From Emticicia sp031378345 (GTDB taxonomy: Bacteria > Bacteroidota > Bacteroidia > Cytophagales > Spirosomataceae), in contig JANNDY010000003.1 of assembly GCA_031378345.1 (NCBI GenBank), forward strand, positions 1 to 64,000: DNA of 64,000 bases, in the 5' to 3' direction. The position numbers were made by a program, and so were the translations under genes. Shown here piece after piece: positions 31,555-41,568 of this stretch. Within the stretch, counting starts at the first letter, position 1; the number at the start of each line of letters is the position of its first letter. Under the pieces are notes generated by a model that was not told where the DNA came from, did no database searches, and worked only from the letters and a program-made list of their open reading frames with translations.

Positions 31555-33162
31555 TTAAAACCGATAATTCACGCCATAATTTATGCCAAACATTTGCAGT
31601 CGCATTTGCAATGCCGTAGAAGAATTTATGCCCGAAAACAAGGCTTTTTGATAAGATGTACCAATGTTTGCTTGCCAATGTTTGTTTAGCAAATAACTCA
31701 CTCGTATTCCACCTAAACCACTGATATTCAATGGTTTGTAAATTTTACTTGACCCATCAATTGTATTTTTTTCTTGCAAAATACTATTATCATTGACTAT
31801 GGTATTTTGTAAAAAAAAATCGGTTGAAATACCTGCCAAAAGATTCAAACCAAGCTTTTTTGATAAACCAATCTCATAACCCAACTGCATCGGAATCATC
31901 AAATATTTATAGAGATTTCCAAATTTTGAGGCATCAGCAACTACTGTGTTTGTTGAATTATTTGTAGTATAAGCAGCACTTCTGCTTGAATTTTGCACTA
32001 AATAATTTGCTAAAAAAGTATTGGCAATGCCATTTTGCTGAAAACTATAAGTATTACTTTGCAAAGTTGAATTGCCACGCAAATAGCGAATACCGCTTTC
32101 TAAGCTCCATTTTTTAGAAATTTTATAACCATAAGCAACTCCCATATTGATTCCCACGCCCGATTTGATAGCATTTTGGGGTTGAGAAACCGCCACATTT
32201 CCTTGCATATCTGACGCTACTATATTTGGTGAATTTGGAGAAGATGGAGATTGTACATTAGATGCTTTTGCAAACGAATTTGCATCTTGCAAAGCTACTA
32301 CATTGAGTCCACCTAATGACATTTTTGGGTCGAATGGTGATACGCCCGACTGAATTCCCAACCAAAATTTTGAATCATTTGATGCAATTATTTTCGTTTC
32401 GGTAGGTTCGGTATCAAAGACTAATTTGTTCCGATTTAAAGTATATCGGCTTCCAAAGTAAGTGTATTTTTTGCTTTCCAAAAGGCTTGTTTCTGCAAAT
32501 ATATTTCGAGAATTATTCACTAAATTGCTTTCATTTTTACTTATAATTACCTGACTTTCAGTATTCTGTACTAAAATATTATTGTTTTCTGAAATATTTT
32601 TATCAATTAAGATTGTTTGATTTTCAATATTTTGAACTATATTTCTCGATGAATTTTTTTCAGTTTTAGCTAAAATGCTTTGTGGAATATTTTCAGGAAT
32701 TTCATTCAAATTTTGATTTTTTGCTTTGTTTGATTTTTTATTTTCTAAAAAATTCTTTTCTAAAGTTTCTCTTGAATTTCCTGCCAAAGTTGGTAACTCT
32801 TTGTTTGAAAAATCTTGCGGTTGGACTATTATTTCGATGTTAAAATCGTCAATTTTTGGCACATTTTGAGTCGAAATTTGCTCACTATTTTGCTTAGGTT
32901 TCACTGCATTTTGAGCAATTTCGTACTGATTTTTTTTTGTATTTTTATTAAAAAACAATAGTCCACCCAAAGCCATGACCAATGCCGCAGCCAAGCCCAT
33001 AGTAACTGCTGAAGGGCGAAGAAAAAACAAAAAAGGACGGCGTTCTTTACGATCTAATTCACGCTCGATTTTGTCCCAAAGAGCGTCTGAGGGAGAAATT
33101 GAAGCATTTTCAAAGGCTCGCTGCCATTCTTCTTCAAAATTATTTTGTTTTAGTGGTTCCAT
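31555..33162 (-). CDS. Membrane-anchored protein with C-terminal barrel-like domain, partner of the ECF sigma factor
   Basis: The N-terminal 45 residues (EEEWQRAFENASISPSDALW) are cytoplasmic-looking and precede one transmembrane helix (SAVTMGLAAALVMALGGLLF, about 50-70). A long Asn/Lys/Gln-rich linker (75-225) leads to a C-terminal domain whose alternating pattern (GIQSGVSPFDPKMSL, ACGINMGVA-type strands, SGIRYLRGN) resembles PorT-like outer-membrane beta-barrels. The gene lies 34 bp after an ECF sigma gene, so the N-terminal segment probably binds that sigma factor, making this an anti-sigma-like protein fused to a sensing domain. No zinc-binding HxxxCxxC motif is present. Confidence 0.7.
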   Translation of the reverse strand: MEPLKQNNFEEEWQRAFENASISPSDALWDKIERELDRKERRPFLFFLRPSAVTMGLAAALVMALGGLLFFNKNTKKNQYEIAQNAVKPKQNSEQISTQNVPKIDDFNIEIIVQPQDFSNKELPTLAGNSRETLEKNFLENKKSNKAKNQNLNEIPENIPQSILAKTEKNSSRNIVQNIENQTILIDKNISENNNILVQNTESQVIISKNESNLVNNSRNIFAETSLLESKKYTYFGSRYTLNRNKLVFDTEPTETKIIASNDSKFWLGIQSGVSPFDPKMSLGGLNVVALQDANSFAKASNVQSPSSPNSPNIVASDMQGNVAVSQPQNAIKSGVGINMGVAYGYKISKKWSLESGIRYLRGNSTLQSNTYSFQQNGIANTFLANYLVQNSSRSAAYTTNNSTNTVVADASKFGNLYKYLMIPMQLGYEIGLSKKLGLNLLAGISTDFFLQNTIVNDNSILQEKNTIDGSSKIYKPLNISGLGGIRVSYLLNKHWQANIGTSYQKALFSGINSSTALQMRLQMFGINYGVNYRF

Positions 33163-33196
33163 TTATCGTATAACACAAAATTTTCTTTAGTGAGAT

Positions 33197-33760
33197 TTAA
33201 CTTTCTTTACTTGTTTGAGGTGTATAAATAATTCCTCTATTTTTTAATTTTGCCTGCAACAAAACCCTTGCCCTTGAAAATTGTGATTTTGAAGTCCCTA
33301 CCGAAACTCCGAGCAATTCAGCAATTTCATTGTGCTGGTATCCTTCTATGGCATAAAGGTTGAAAACCGTTCGGCAGCCATCGGGTAAACTCTGCACTAT
33401 TTCCATCAATTGCTCAAATTCAAAGCCCGAAAGTGTAAATTCTTCTTGCTCAATTTTATCACTAACCAATTGACTATCAGTATGTTGTGTCCAGTTTGGT
33501 TGGTTTTGTAATGCTTTCAAAGCCGTGTTCACTACAATTTTTCTGAGCCATGCTTCCAGCGGACAATCAAAGCGAAATGCTGTTAGTTTTTGATAAATTT
33601 TAATAAAAGAATCTTGCAAAACATCCTCAGCATCAGTTTTATTTTTCATGTAACGCATAGCCGTAGCCAACAACTTACCTGCAAATTGCGTGTAAAGTTG
33701 CCGCTGGGCGAGTCGTTCTTGGCGAATACAAGCCTGCACTAATTCTTGTTCGCTGTGCAT
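33197..33760 (-). CDS. ECF-family RNA polymerase sigma factor
   Basis: 187 residues with region 2 (LYTQFAGKLLATAMRYMKNK, DAEDVLQDSFIKIYQKL, CPLEAWLRKIVVNTAL) and region 4 (LPDGCRTVFNLYAIEGYQHN followed by EIAELLGVSVGTSKSQFSRA). It directs RNA polymerase to a small regulon, probably including its own operon, and is likely controlled by the membrane protein encoded downstream. Confidence 0.93.
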   Translation of the reverse strand: MHSEQELVQACIRQERLAQRQLYTQFAGKLLATAMRYMKNKTDAEDVLQDSFIKIYQKLTAFRFDCPLEAWLRKIVVNTALKALQNQPNWTQHTDSQLVSDKIEQEEFTLSGFEFEQLMEIVQSLPDGCRTVFNLYAIEGYQHNEIAELLGVSVGTSKSQFSRARVLLQAKLKNRGIIYTPQTSKES

Positions 33761-33867
33761 GAAAAGGGTATTTTTTTATTCAACCATACCGATTTGAAAT
33801 AGGGTGTTATTAGGAAGACCCTATTTATTTGGAAATGGTTGGAATTGGTTTGATTTTTTTTAGATTT

Positions 33868-33919
33868 GAGATACGAGAAAAAAAATTGCTGGAATCTCAA
33901 ATCCCATATCTCGTATCTC
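33868..33919. repeat. 11-bp perfect inverted repeat
   Basis: GAGATACGAGA (33868-33878) and TCTCGTATCTC (33909-33919), with outer TTAGAT/ATCTAA. The spacer contains further ATCTC-like repeats. It lies in the intergenic region upstream of the sigma gene and resembles the other interspersed palindromes in this window. Confidence 0.6.
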
Positions 33920-33948
33920 CAATCCAGTATCTAATTTAAGCAAAAAAA

Positions 33949-33974
33949 ATGCCTCCCAAAAGATTGAGAGGCAT
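33949..33974 (-). terminator. Intrinsic terminator
   Basis: ATGCCTC/GAGGCAT stem followed by T8 on the minus strand, just downstream of the 33993-34718 gene. Confidence 0.75.
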
Positions 33975-33992
33975 AATATTTTTTAAGAAAAG

Positions 33993-34718
33993 TTAGCGAC
34001 TGAAAAATTCTGCCCCAATTTTATCATTAAAAACCAAAACCGTAGTCAATTTTAAAGTTCGTTTATCAACGCTACTCAAATACGTAGATTCGGAAGGATA
34101 TTTGATGCCATATGCCGAATCAGCATATTTTGTATAATCTTCTGTAATTATTTCTTTTGTAGCTAAAGTAAGCTTTTTTCTTGTCAAAAGCCCTGTTGTT
34201 TCATCAAAATAAAGGTTATATTTTATGCCATTTCCACTCATTTCTACATGGCTTACTTTTGTATCGTTGAGTGTTTCGCTGCCAACTAATGTTGCAATAT
34301 AACCTTTAGTTTCATAATCTAAAAAAGGCAAAATGTTCTCTTTTAGCTCTCTACGCATATTTTGTTGCTCTTTTTCGCTAAGGTCGTTGGTTTCATATTG
34401 GGTGGCTTTGTCGGAACTTCCGAGGGGAACTTTTCTCCAACCATCAGTCCCTTTTATGCCATAAATAAAAGTTCTTTTCAAAATCGTTTTTGCTTTGTAT
34501 AAAGCGGCATCTGCAAACGAACCTTTTAGCTCCATGTCATAATCTGCTGCCGAATTTCCACGATACGCCTGTTTTATAGAGTACGTAGAAACACCATCCC
34601 AAAGTGCTTTTCCGCCTGTGTTTTCGATGTATTTATCAAAAACAGCTTCGGCAGTTTGTGCAAAAGATGTGGTGTTTATGATCAGAAATGTGAGTATTCC
34701 AATGATTTTATTTTTCAT
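33993..34718 (-). CDS. LolA-like exported lipoprotein-sorting-type protein
   Basis: A signal peptide (MKNKIIGILTFLIINTTSFA) precedes a 220-residue domain with the open-barrel pattern of LolA/LolB-like proteins (TAEAVFDKYIENTGGKALWD, KYNLYFDETTGLLTRKKLTL). Bacteroidota encode several such paralogs; their cargo is usually unknown. Single gene with its own terminator. Confidence 0.7.
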   Translation of the reverse strand: MKNKIIGILTFLIINTTSFAQTAEAVFDKYIENTGGKALWDGVSTYSIKQAYRGNSAADYDMELKGSFADAALYKAKTILKRTFIYGIKGTDGWRKVPLGSSDKATQYETNDLSEKEQQNMRRELKENILPFLDYETKGYIATLVGSETLNDTKVSHVEMSGNGIKYNLYFDETTGLLTRKKLTLATKEIITEDYTKYADSAYGIKYPSESTYLSSVDKRTLKLTTVLVFNDKIGAEFFSR

Positions 34719-34920
34719 ACTTTGTTGTCTTGATTGTTGTTTGTATTAACGTTTTTTTATGTAGAATGGTATATTTAATGAAAAATAAATTGAATCCAAA
34801 GTATTCAAAATTAATACTAAATTTATGATTTACCATTCAATAAAAATTCATAAAAACATCGTTTTTTTTTAAAATAAATTTTACCTTCGTAAAACTCTAC
34901 TCCCAAAAACATCAATTTCC

Positions 34921-36804
34921 ATGAAAAAAGCACTCTTATTTCTTGTAATTTTGGCAACGACTTTTGCTTTCAAAAGTTCTCTCAAAGAGCCAAAACAATA
35001 TACCATTGAGCAATTTTACAAAACAATTCGCTATAATGGTGGAAATTTTTCTTTTGATGAAAAAAACTTACTCATCGGAAGTAACCAAACGGGTATTTAT
35101 AATGCGTATCAAATTCCAGCAAGTGGCGGTGAACTGAAAGCCTTGACAACTTCAAGTACCGAATCTATTTATCCGATTTCTTACTTTCCTTTTGACAATC
35201 GAATGTTGTATTCGAGCAACAAAGGCGGCAATGAGATTGACCATATTTACCTAAAAAACGAAAAAGGAGAGGTTTCTGACCTTACACCCGAAGAAGCTGC
35301 CAAAAGCTCGTTTTCAAGTTGGAGTCATGATAAAAAGAGTTTTTTTTATACATCAAACAAGCGTGATAAGCGATTTTTTGATGTCTATGAAATGGATATT
35401 TCCACCATGCAAGCCAAAATGCTTTATCAAAATGATGCAGGTTATTATCCTGATGGAATCTCTAATAATAAGAAAATTATGGCTTTCAATAAACCTGTTA
35501 CGACCTCAGCTTCAGAGCTTTATATCTATAAAGTTGATACAAAAGAAACCATTAAAATTTCAGAAAACACTGCATCATACAATGCTTGTGATTTTAGTTT
35601 AGATAATAAATTTTTCTTCTATTTGACCGATGATGGTGGTGAATTTAAATACTTGGTGAAATATGACATCGCAACAGGGAAGCGAGAAAAAATCATGGAA
35701 GAAAAATGGGACATTATGTATGCCTATCATACCGATAAAGGAAAATATCATGTAGTTGGAATCAACGAAGATGCCAAGAATGTTATCAAGATTTTTGACA
35801 TGAAAACAGGCAAACAAGTCGAAATTCCGAAGATTCCTGATGGCGATATTGTTGGCGTAACTTTCTCGCAAAGCGAAACAAAAATGTCAATGACAGTGGG
35901 TAGTTCAAAATCGCCCAATAACATTTATACCTACGATTTTGCTACAAAAAGCCTTAAAAAGTTAACAAATTCATTAAATCCAGAAATAAATTTAGACGAT
36001 TTAGTATCGGCAGAAGTGATACGTTATAAGTCGTTCGATGGTGTCGAAATTCCTGCAATTTTATACAAACCTCAGCAAGCCGATGCCAACAATAAAGTAC
36101 CAGCTTTGGTGTGGGTGCATGGCGGTCCGGGTGGACAAAGTCGCATCGGATTTAGCGAGGCGATCCAATATTTTGTCAATCATGGCTATGCGATTTTGGC
36201 GGTAAATAATAGGGGTTCAAGCGGTTATGGCAAGACTTTTTATAAAATGGACGACAAAAATCACGGTGAAAAAGACTTACAAGATTGTATAGAAGGCAAA
36301 AATTATTTGACAAAATTGCCATGGGTTGATGGCAATAAAATTGGTATTTATGGCGGTTCGTATGGTGGTTTTATGGTGATGTCGGCACTGACATCGAAGC
36401 CCAAAGAATTTAAAGTGGGCGTAGATTTATTTGGTGTAGTAAACTGGTTACGAACACTAAAAAGCATTCCTTCGTGGTGGGAAAGTCAAAGAAAAGCACT
36501 TTATGATGAACTCGGCGACCCAAATACAACAGATTCGACAAGATTAAGAAAAATTTCGCCACTATTCAATGCAGAAAAAATTGAAACCCCTGTAATTTTC
36601 CTTCAAGGTGCACAAGACCCTCGAGTTTTACAAGTAGAAACTGACGAAATGGCGGCCGCTGCCAAGAAAAAAGGCGTGCCTGTTGAGTATATTTTGTTTC
36701 CTGATGAAGGGCATGGTTTTGTAAAAAAAGAAAACCAAATCAAGGCGAATAAAGCTGTTTTGTCATTTTTGGATAAATATTTGAAAACAGAAATTGTAAA
36801 ATAG
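34921..36804 (+). CDS. S9-family prolyl oligopeptidase/acylaminoacyl-peptidase
   Basis: A secreted or periplasmic serine peptidase that cleaves short peptides. The N-terminus is signal-like (MKKALLFLVILATTFAF). Residues 40-360 form a WD40/PD40-like beta-propeller (repeated SFDEKNLLIGSN-type blades). The C-terminal alpha/beta hydrolase has VHGGPGGQ, nucleophile GGSYGGFM (Ser about 480), Asp in GAQDPRV (about 567) and His in DEGHGF (about 599). Length 627, normal for the family. A hairpin terminator follows at 36819. Confidence 0.93.
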   Translation: MKKALLFLVILATTFAFKSSLKEPKQYTIEQFYKTIRYNGGNFSFDEKNLLIGSNQTGIYNAYQIPASGGELKALTTSSTESIYPISYFPFDNRMLYSSNKGGNEIDHIYLKNEKGEVSDLTPEEAAKSSFSSWSHDKKSFFYTSNKRDKRFFDVYEMDISTMQAKMLYQNDAGYYPDGISNNKKIMAFNKPVTTSASELYIYKVDTKETIKISENTASYNACDFSLDNKFFFYLTDDGGEFKYLVKYDIATGKREKIMEEKWDIMYAYHTDKGKYHVVGINEDAKNVIKIFDMKTGKQVEIPKIPDGDIVGVTFSQSETKMSMTVGSSKSPNNIYTYDFATKSLKKLTNSLNPEINLDDLVSAEVIRYKSFDGVEIPAILYKPQQADANNKVPALVWVHGGPGGQSRIGFSEAIQYFVNHGYAILAVNNRGSSGYGKTFYKMDDKNHGEKDLQDCIEGKNYLTKLPWVDGNKIGIYGGSYGGFMVMSALTSKPKEFKVGVDLFGVVNWLRTLKSIPSWWESQRKALYDELGDPNTTDSTRLRKISPLFNAEKIETPVIFLQGAQDPRVLQVETDEMAAAAKKKGVPVEYILFPDEGHGFVKKENQIKANKAVLSFLDKYLKTEIVK

Positions 36805-36818
36805 TTTTACACAAAACC

Positions 36819-36860
36819 AAAAAATCCCCGAAAAGTTTTATTACTTTTCGGGGATTTTTT
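36819..36860. terminator. Bidirectional intrinsic terminator
   Basis: AAATCCCCGAAAAG and its complement with flanking A and T runs, between the S9 peptidase and the converging glnS. Confidence 0.9.
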
Positions 36861-36907
36861 GGCAAGAAAAGTGATTAAAAACTGCCCATTGAAATTTGAA
36901 GACTTTC

Positions 36908-38575
36908 TTACTTCCGAGCCTCTTTCGCCCACGTATCACGCAAGCCAACGGTGCGATTAAAGACCAGTTTTTCTGCCGTAGAATCTTGGTCTAAGTAATA
37001 ATATCCTTTTCTTAAAAACTGATAATGTGTTGATAATGAAGCATTTACTAAACTTGGCTCTACAAAAGCCGTTATCGTTTGTAAAGATTCTGGATTAATA
37101 TAATCTTTAAAATCACCATCTTCACGGCTTGGGTCTTCTACCTTGAAAAGTCGGTCGTATAACCTAATTTCTGCCTCTACTGCTTGTGCAGCCGACACCC
37201 AATGAATCGTTCCTTTTACGGCAATTCCTGAAGTATCTTGTCCACTTTTTGAGTTTTCGATGTATGAGCAATGTAGTTCTACCACTTCGCCAGCAGCATC
37301 TTTTATTACTTCGTCGCAACGAACAATATAAGCACTTTTCAAGCGAACCATCAAGCCTGGGGCTAAACGGAAATATTTTTTCGATGGATTTTCCATGAAA
37401 TCGTCTTTTTCAATCCAAATCTCACGACTAAACGGCATCGTTCTCGTGCCACTATCATGGTCTTCTGGATTATTTTCGGTCGTCAATTCCTCAATTTTTC
37501 CCTCTGGATAATTCGTAATAATTACTTTCAAAGGGTCAAGCACTGCCATTACACGAGTGGCAATTTTATTGAGATGCTCACGCACACAAAATTCGAGCAA
37601 ACTTACATCGATCAAATTATCACGTTTGGCAATGCCAATTCTTTCACAAAACTCACGAATCGCTTCAGGCGTATAACCTCTTCTTCTCATCCCCGAAATA
37701 GTCGGCATGCGTGGGTCGTCCCAGCCCGTAACGTACTTATCGTTAACCAATTGCAGCAATTTTCGCTTGCTCATAATGGCATACGAAAGGTTCAAACGAG
37801 CAAATTCATATTGTTTTGAAGGAAAAATTTCCAATTTTTCGATACACCATTCATATAAATCACGGTGAGGAATGAATTCTAATGTACAAATAGAGTGCGT
37901 AATATTTTCGATAGAATCTGACTGACCATGAGCGAAATCATACATCGGATAAATGCACCATTTGTCGCCAGTACGGTGGTGTTTGGCAAATTTTATGCGA
38001 TAAATAATTGGGTCACGCATCAACATATTGGTTGAAGCCATATCAATTTTTGCACGAAGTACGTGCGTACCTTCGGCAAACTCACCGTTTTTCATTCGCT
38101 CAAACAAATCAGCATTTTCTTCGATGCTTCTGCTACGATACGAACTGTTCATTCCTGGCACTGTTGGCGTGCCTTTCATGGCTGCCATTTCTTCCGAAGT
38201 GCTATCATCCACGTAAGCTAAACCTTTGATTATCAGTTTTTTAGCAAACTCAAAAAGATGATCGAAGTAGTCGGAAGCATATAATTCTTCTGCCCAATCA
38301 AAGCCTAACCATTTTACGTCGGCTTTGATTGATTCAACATATTCGGTATCTTCTGTTACGGGATTTGTATCATCAAAACGTAGGTTGGTTTTTCCGCCAT
38401 ATTTTTGGGCAACACCAAAATTCAAACAGATAGATTTGGCATGACCAATGTGCAAATAGCCGTTCGGCTCAGGTGGGAAACGAGTCAAAACCCGACCGTC
38501 GTTTTTACCTGCTGCGAGGTCATCTTCGATGATTTGTTCAATAAAATTCAATGATTTTTCCGATACTTCTGCCAT
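36908..38575 (-). CDS. glnS: Glutaminyl-tRNA synthetase
   Basis: Class I aminoacyl-tRNA synthetase charging tRNA-Gln. It has the HIGH motif within FPPEPNGYLHIGHAKS, the KMSKS-equivalent IMSKRKL, GWDDPRMPTISGMRRRGY and the C-terminal anticodon-binding barrels. Length 555, normal. The ATG at 38575 (MAEVSEKSLNF) lies about 30 bp after a TAAATTTG box. Confidence 0.97.
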   Translation of the reverse strand: MAEVSEKSLNFIEQIIEDDLAAGKNDGRVLTRFPPEPNGYLHIGHAKSICLNFGVAQKYGGKTNLRFDDTNPVTEDTEYVESIKADVKWLGFDWAEELYASDYFDHLFEFAKKLIIKGLAYVDDSTSEEMAAMKGTPTVPGMNSSYRSRSIEENADLFERMKNGEFAEGTHVLRAKIDMASTNMLMRDPIIYRIKFAKHHRTGDKWCIYPMYDFAHGQSDSIENITHSICTLEFIPHRDLYEWCIEKLEIFPSKQYEFARLNLSYAIMSKRKLLQLVNDKYVTGWDDPRMPTISGMRRRGYTPEAIREFCERIGIAKRDNLIDVSLLEFCVREHLNKIATRVMAVLDPLKVIITNYPEGKIEELTTENNPEDHDSGTRTMPFSREIWIEKDDFMENPSKKYFRLAPGLMVRLKSAYIVRCDEVIKDAAGEVVELHCSYIENSKSGQDTSGIAVKGTIHWVSAAQAVEAEIRLYDRLFKVEDPSREDGDFKDYINPESLQTITAFVEPSLVNASLSTHYQFLRKGYYYLDQDSTAEKLVFNRTVGLRDTWAKEARK

Positions 38576-38606
38576 GATTCCGTGAGTGGTAATGTTGCTT
38601 GTAGTA

Positions 38607-38614
38607 CAAATTTA
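38607..38614 (-). promoter_or_regulatory. -7 box of glnS
   Basis: TAAATTTG on the minus strand, about 32 bp upstream of the glnS ATG. Confidence 0.4.
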
Positions 38615-38772
38615 AACATTTTTTAAGTTTAAAGGTTTGAAGATTTGCTTTAACAACTAATTTTATTGAATTCGTGAAACAAATAGTTGGAATTATTATA
38701 TTTTGACTGTTTAATAACACAAATTTCCGACTTGTTGGGGTAGGAAATGTTTTTATTGTTTCTGCTTTACCA

Positions 38773-38789
38773 ACAGGTTGGAAACCTGT
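38773..38789. repeat. Short interspersed palindrome
   Basis: ACAGGTT-GGA-AACCTGT with a 3-base loop, between glnS and the kinase gene, of the same style as the hairpins at 26683-26865. Confidence 0.55.
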
Positions 38790-38839
38790 GCTACATTTCG
38801 GATATTTACGACCAAATCATCAACACAAACATTTTATAC

Positions 38840-39679
38840 ATGATTCTTATCGCAGATAGTGGCTCGACCAAAACCGATTGGCGGATTTTAGTCCAAAACG
38901 TAGTTGTTGGACAAACCCAAACTGTAGGCTTTAATCCTTATTATCAAGATGCCAATTCGATAGCTAACGAGTTGATTATTAGTCTTTTACCAATTTGTAA
39001 AGGTGAAGTAAAACAAGTTTTTTATTACGGAACAGGCGTAACGAATGACGAAAAAGCAGATGTTATCAAAGATGCAATTTTAAAAGTTTTTCCAACTTGC
39101 TCACAAATTGAAGCATATAGCGATGTAGTTGGTGCGGCACGAGCTGCTTGTGGACGAAATGCGGGCATTGCGTGTATTTTGGGTACTGGTTCAAATTCTA
39201 TTTATTTTGATGGGGAAAAAACAGGTTTTCAAGTTCCGCCTTTGGGTTTTTGGCTCGGAGATGAAGGAAGCGGCGGACATTTGGGTAAAAGCCTGATTTT
39301 GAGTTATTTACACAAAGAAATGCCTGTCGAAATCCGAACAAAATTTGAAGAAAAATATGGCGTAATGGATAGACTAACGGTTCTTGAAAATGCTTACCAC
39401 AAACCTTTCCCAAATCGTTATTTTGCTTCATTCTCAAAGTTTTTATTTGATAATCTTGAAAACGATTTTTGCCATAATTTAGTAGAAAAATGTTTTCACG
39501 AATTCTTTGAAAAATATATTTTGAAATACCCAATGTGCCATGATGTAAGCGTAAACTTTGTAGGTTCGGTAGCTTTTTATTACAAAGATTTATTAACACA
39601 AGTATCTGATAGTCAAGGTATTAGCATTGGGGAAATTTTAGAAACACCAATTGATGGCTTGGCGAAATATCATGTTTGA
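38840..39679 (+). CDS. BadF/BadG-type ATPase, probable N-acetylglucosamine kinase
   Basis: An ASKHA-fold kinase: phosphate-1 loop MILIADSGSTKTDW, GTGSNSIYFDG, LGFWLGDEGSGGHLGK, and a C-terminal FVGSVAFYYKDLL adenosine-binding region. The start at 38840 is chosen because translation from 38747 would run through a palindromic repeat. The 279-residue length fits the N-acetylglucosamine kinase subgroup of this family in Bacteroidota; activity on another amino sugar is possible. Single gene. Confidence 0.82.
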   Translation: MILIADSGSTKTDWRILVQNVVVGQTQTVGFNPYYQDANSIANELIISLLPICKGEVKQVFYYGTGVTNDEKADVIKDAILKVFPTCSQIEAYSDVVGAARAACGRNAGIACILGTGSNSIYFDGEKTGFQVPPLGFWLGDEGSGGHLGKSLILSYLHKEMPVEIRTKFEEKYGVMDRLTVLENAYHKPFPNRYFASFSKFLFDNLENDFCHNLVEKCFHEFFEKYILKYPMCHDVSVNFVGSVAFYYKDLLTQVSDSQGISIGEILETPIDGLAKYHV

Positions 39680-39829
39680 TAAAAGACTTTTATGCCAAAC
39701 TCTTCAACAAAAGACTTTGTTTTAAAACGTACTTTTTTGTCATAAACAAGAAAGTTAAATAAGCTAACTAAGTTAGAATCTGGTAATTTTATGTCCAAGA
39801 AAGCCTCAAAATTCGTAATTCGTAAATTT

Positions 39830-40705
39830 TCAAGAAGCTACACAAGTTTGGTAAATATCGTACCAATCTTCACGACTCAATTTTATTTCGGAAGCACTTG
39901 CGGCATTTCTTATGCGGTCTTCTGACAACGAACCAATGATTGGTAACGTGCCGAGTTGCATCAACCAAGCTACGGCGGTTTGCTCTACATTTGCATCATA
40001 TTTTTTGCCGACTGCTTCTAATTTTGTTTTCAAAACTGCTGATTTTCCTTCTTTTCCATCCAAAATTTCGCCACCGGCCAATGGAGCCCATGCCAAAGGT
40101 TTACTGAAACTTTGCTTGATAAAATCCAAGCGACCATCTTCAATCGCCGAAATATTCATCAAATTTAGCTCAATATGGTTCGTAACAATCGGAATCGTAA
40201 GATATGAAGCCAATAATCTATGCTGAAAAGCAGTAAAATTGGCAACGCCAATATGCTTCACTTTCCCCGAATTGACAACTTCTGACAAAGCCATTGCAGT
40301 TTGTTCTGGGTCGGCCAAAAAATCACTTTGGTTCAATAAAAATATATCTAAATAGTCGGTTTTGAGGTTTTTTAAGGAATTCTCAACACTTTTTACAATG
40401 TAATTTCTTGAATTATCGAAGTACGTTACCTTCCCATTTTTCGATTTTCGGATACCACATTTGCTAAACAAAACGATGTCTTCACGATTAAATGACTTAT
40501 TGCTAATGATTTTTCCGAAATGCTCTTCAATCGTAAAATCGCCATAAATATCGGCATGGTCAAAGGTATTAATGCCCAATTCTAAGCATAAATTGATGAT
40601 TTGCTCTATTTTTGCAGGAGTCTGCTCAAGGTTTTCCCATCTCCAAAAACCATAAATTGCCTCCGAAACTTTCGGACCCGAATCACTGAGATATACTTTT
40701 TTCAT
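39830..40705 (-). CDS. Aldo/keto reductase
   Basis: A TIM-barrel NADPH-dependent oxidoreductase: GINTFDHADIYGD (catalytic Asp/Tyr), FSKCGIRK, YLDIFLLNQSD (the usual catalytic His is replaced here by Asn), VANFTAFQH and the NADPH segment PIIGSLSEDRI. The start at 40705 (MKKVYLSDSGPKV) is preferred; the longer frame overlaps the upstream gene. It resembles YdhF-type enzymes. 291 aa. Last gene of the DUF1684-DUF2490-AKR run. Confidence 0.88.
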   Translation of the reverse strand: MKKVYLSDSGPKVSEAIYGFWRWENLEQTPAKIEQIINLCLELGINTFDHADIYGDFTIEEHFGKIISNKSFNREDIVLFSKCGIRKSKNGKVTYFDNSRNYIVKSVENSLKNLKTDYLDIFLLNQSDFLADPEQTAMALSEVVNSGKVKHIGVANFTAFQHRLLASYLTIPIVTNHIELNLMNISAIEDGRLDFIKQSFSKPLAWAPLAGGEILDGKEGKSAVLKTKLEAVGKKYDANVEQTAVAWLMQLGTLPIIGSLSEDRIRNAASASEIKLSREDWYDIYQTCVAS

Positions 40706-40788
40706 GTTGTACAAGATTTTATTAAAGTGTGGTAAAGATAGTGGATTTAGGTATGGCAGACAATAAGTATAAGTGGTAATTTCTTGCT

Positions 40789-41541
40789 TCAATGATTCTG
40801 TTTCTTTCTAAAATCAAGATTTTGGAAGAAAAACACCCTTATTGCATTGATATTTTTATACTTATTTCCTGCCGCCAATTGCTGATAAACATTCATATAG
40901 CCAAATTGAAGATTGGAATGAGCATTGAAATTATAGGCTAATCCTACAAAAAAACGATTTTGGTCAAAGATATTATTAACATTGTTTTTTGAAAGGTTCA
41001 CCATCACTTCATCATTCAAAATCGCCGAAAAACTCTTCGGCACGATACCTTTTTTGTTGAGCGGAATATTCAACATAAAATTATACCTGATTCGCTCATC
41101 AAAGCGATAGCCGTCTGCCAATTCATTATCATTTTTTATTTTTCTACGAAACCTTTCTTCCAACCGAACCCATTGCATCGTCCGAACTTTTCCATATTTT
41201 GTATGTAACTGTAATTGATGCCAAATCCGATGTTCAGGTTGAGAAATATTGGCATGACCTTCTTCGGGAAAATGATTGATAAAAGCATAGGCATTTGTAA
41301 ACTTCAAATCATCATTTAGATAATACATAACACCTATACGCCCAATTGCCTTCGACGGTTCTTTGACGAAATGTTCGGTTGAACGAAAATGTGCATCGAA
41401 CCAAATCCCCCATTTATCTGTCAATCTGGTTTGGTTGAAATAGCCTGTCCAAAGTTGCTCTTCATCTTGCGTGATTCGTGAGGTTTGAGCAAAAACTGGG
41501 TATGACAATAGCAATATAGCGAGTAAAAGTCTATTTCTCAT
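40789..41541 (-). CDS. DUF2490 outer-membrane-type protein
   Basis: A signal peptide (MRNRLLLAILLLSYPVFA) precedes a beta-barrel-like domain with the family pattern EQLWTGYFNQTRLTDKWGIW, HFRSTEHF, RIWHQLQLH and RLEERFRRK. DUF2490 proteins are predicted small outer-membrane barrels of unknown role. It follows the DUF1684 gene by 27 bp. Confidence 0.85.
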   Translation of the reverse strand: MRNRLLLAILLLSYPVFAQTSRITQDEEQLWTGYFNQTRLTDKWGIWFDAHFRSTEHFVKEPSKAIGRIGVMYYLNDDLKFTNAYAFINHFPEEGHANISQPEHRIWHQLQLHTKYGKVRTMQWVRLEERFRRKIKNDNELADGYRFDERIRYNFMLNIPLNKKGIVPKSFSAILNDEVMVNLSKNNVNNIFDQNRFFVGLAYNFNAHSNLQFGYMNVYQQLAAGNKYKNINAIRVFFFQNLDFRKKQNH

Positions 41542-41568
41542 TGAATTTGTATGTGTTTTATTTAGATT

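Noticed and set aside
38747..38839. N-terminal extension of the sugar kinase
   Set aside because: It is read through a palindromic repeat and precedes the canonical MILIADSGSTKTDW start.
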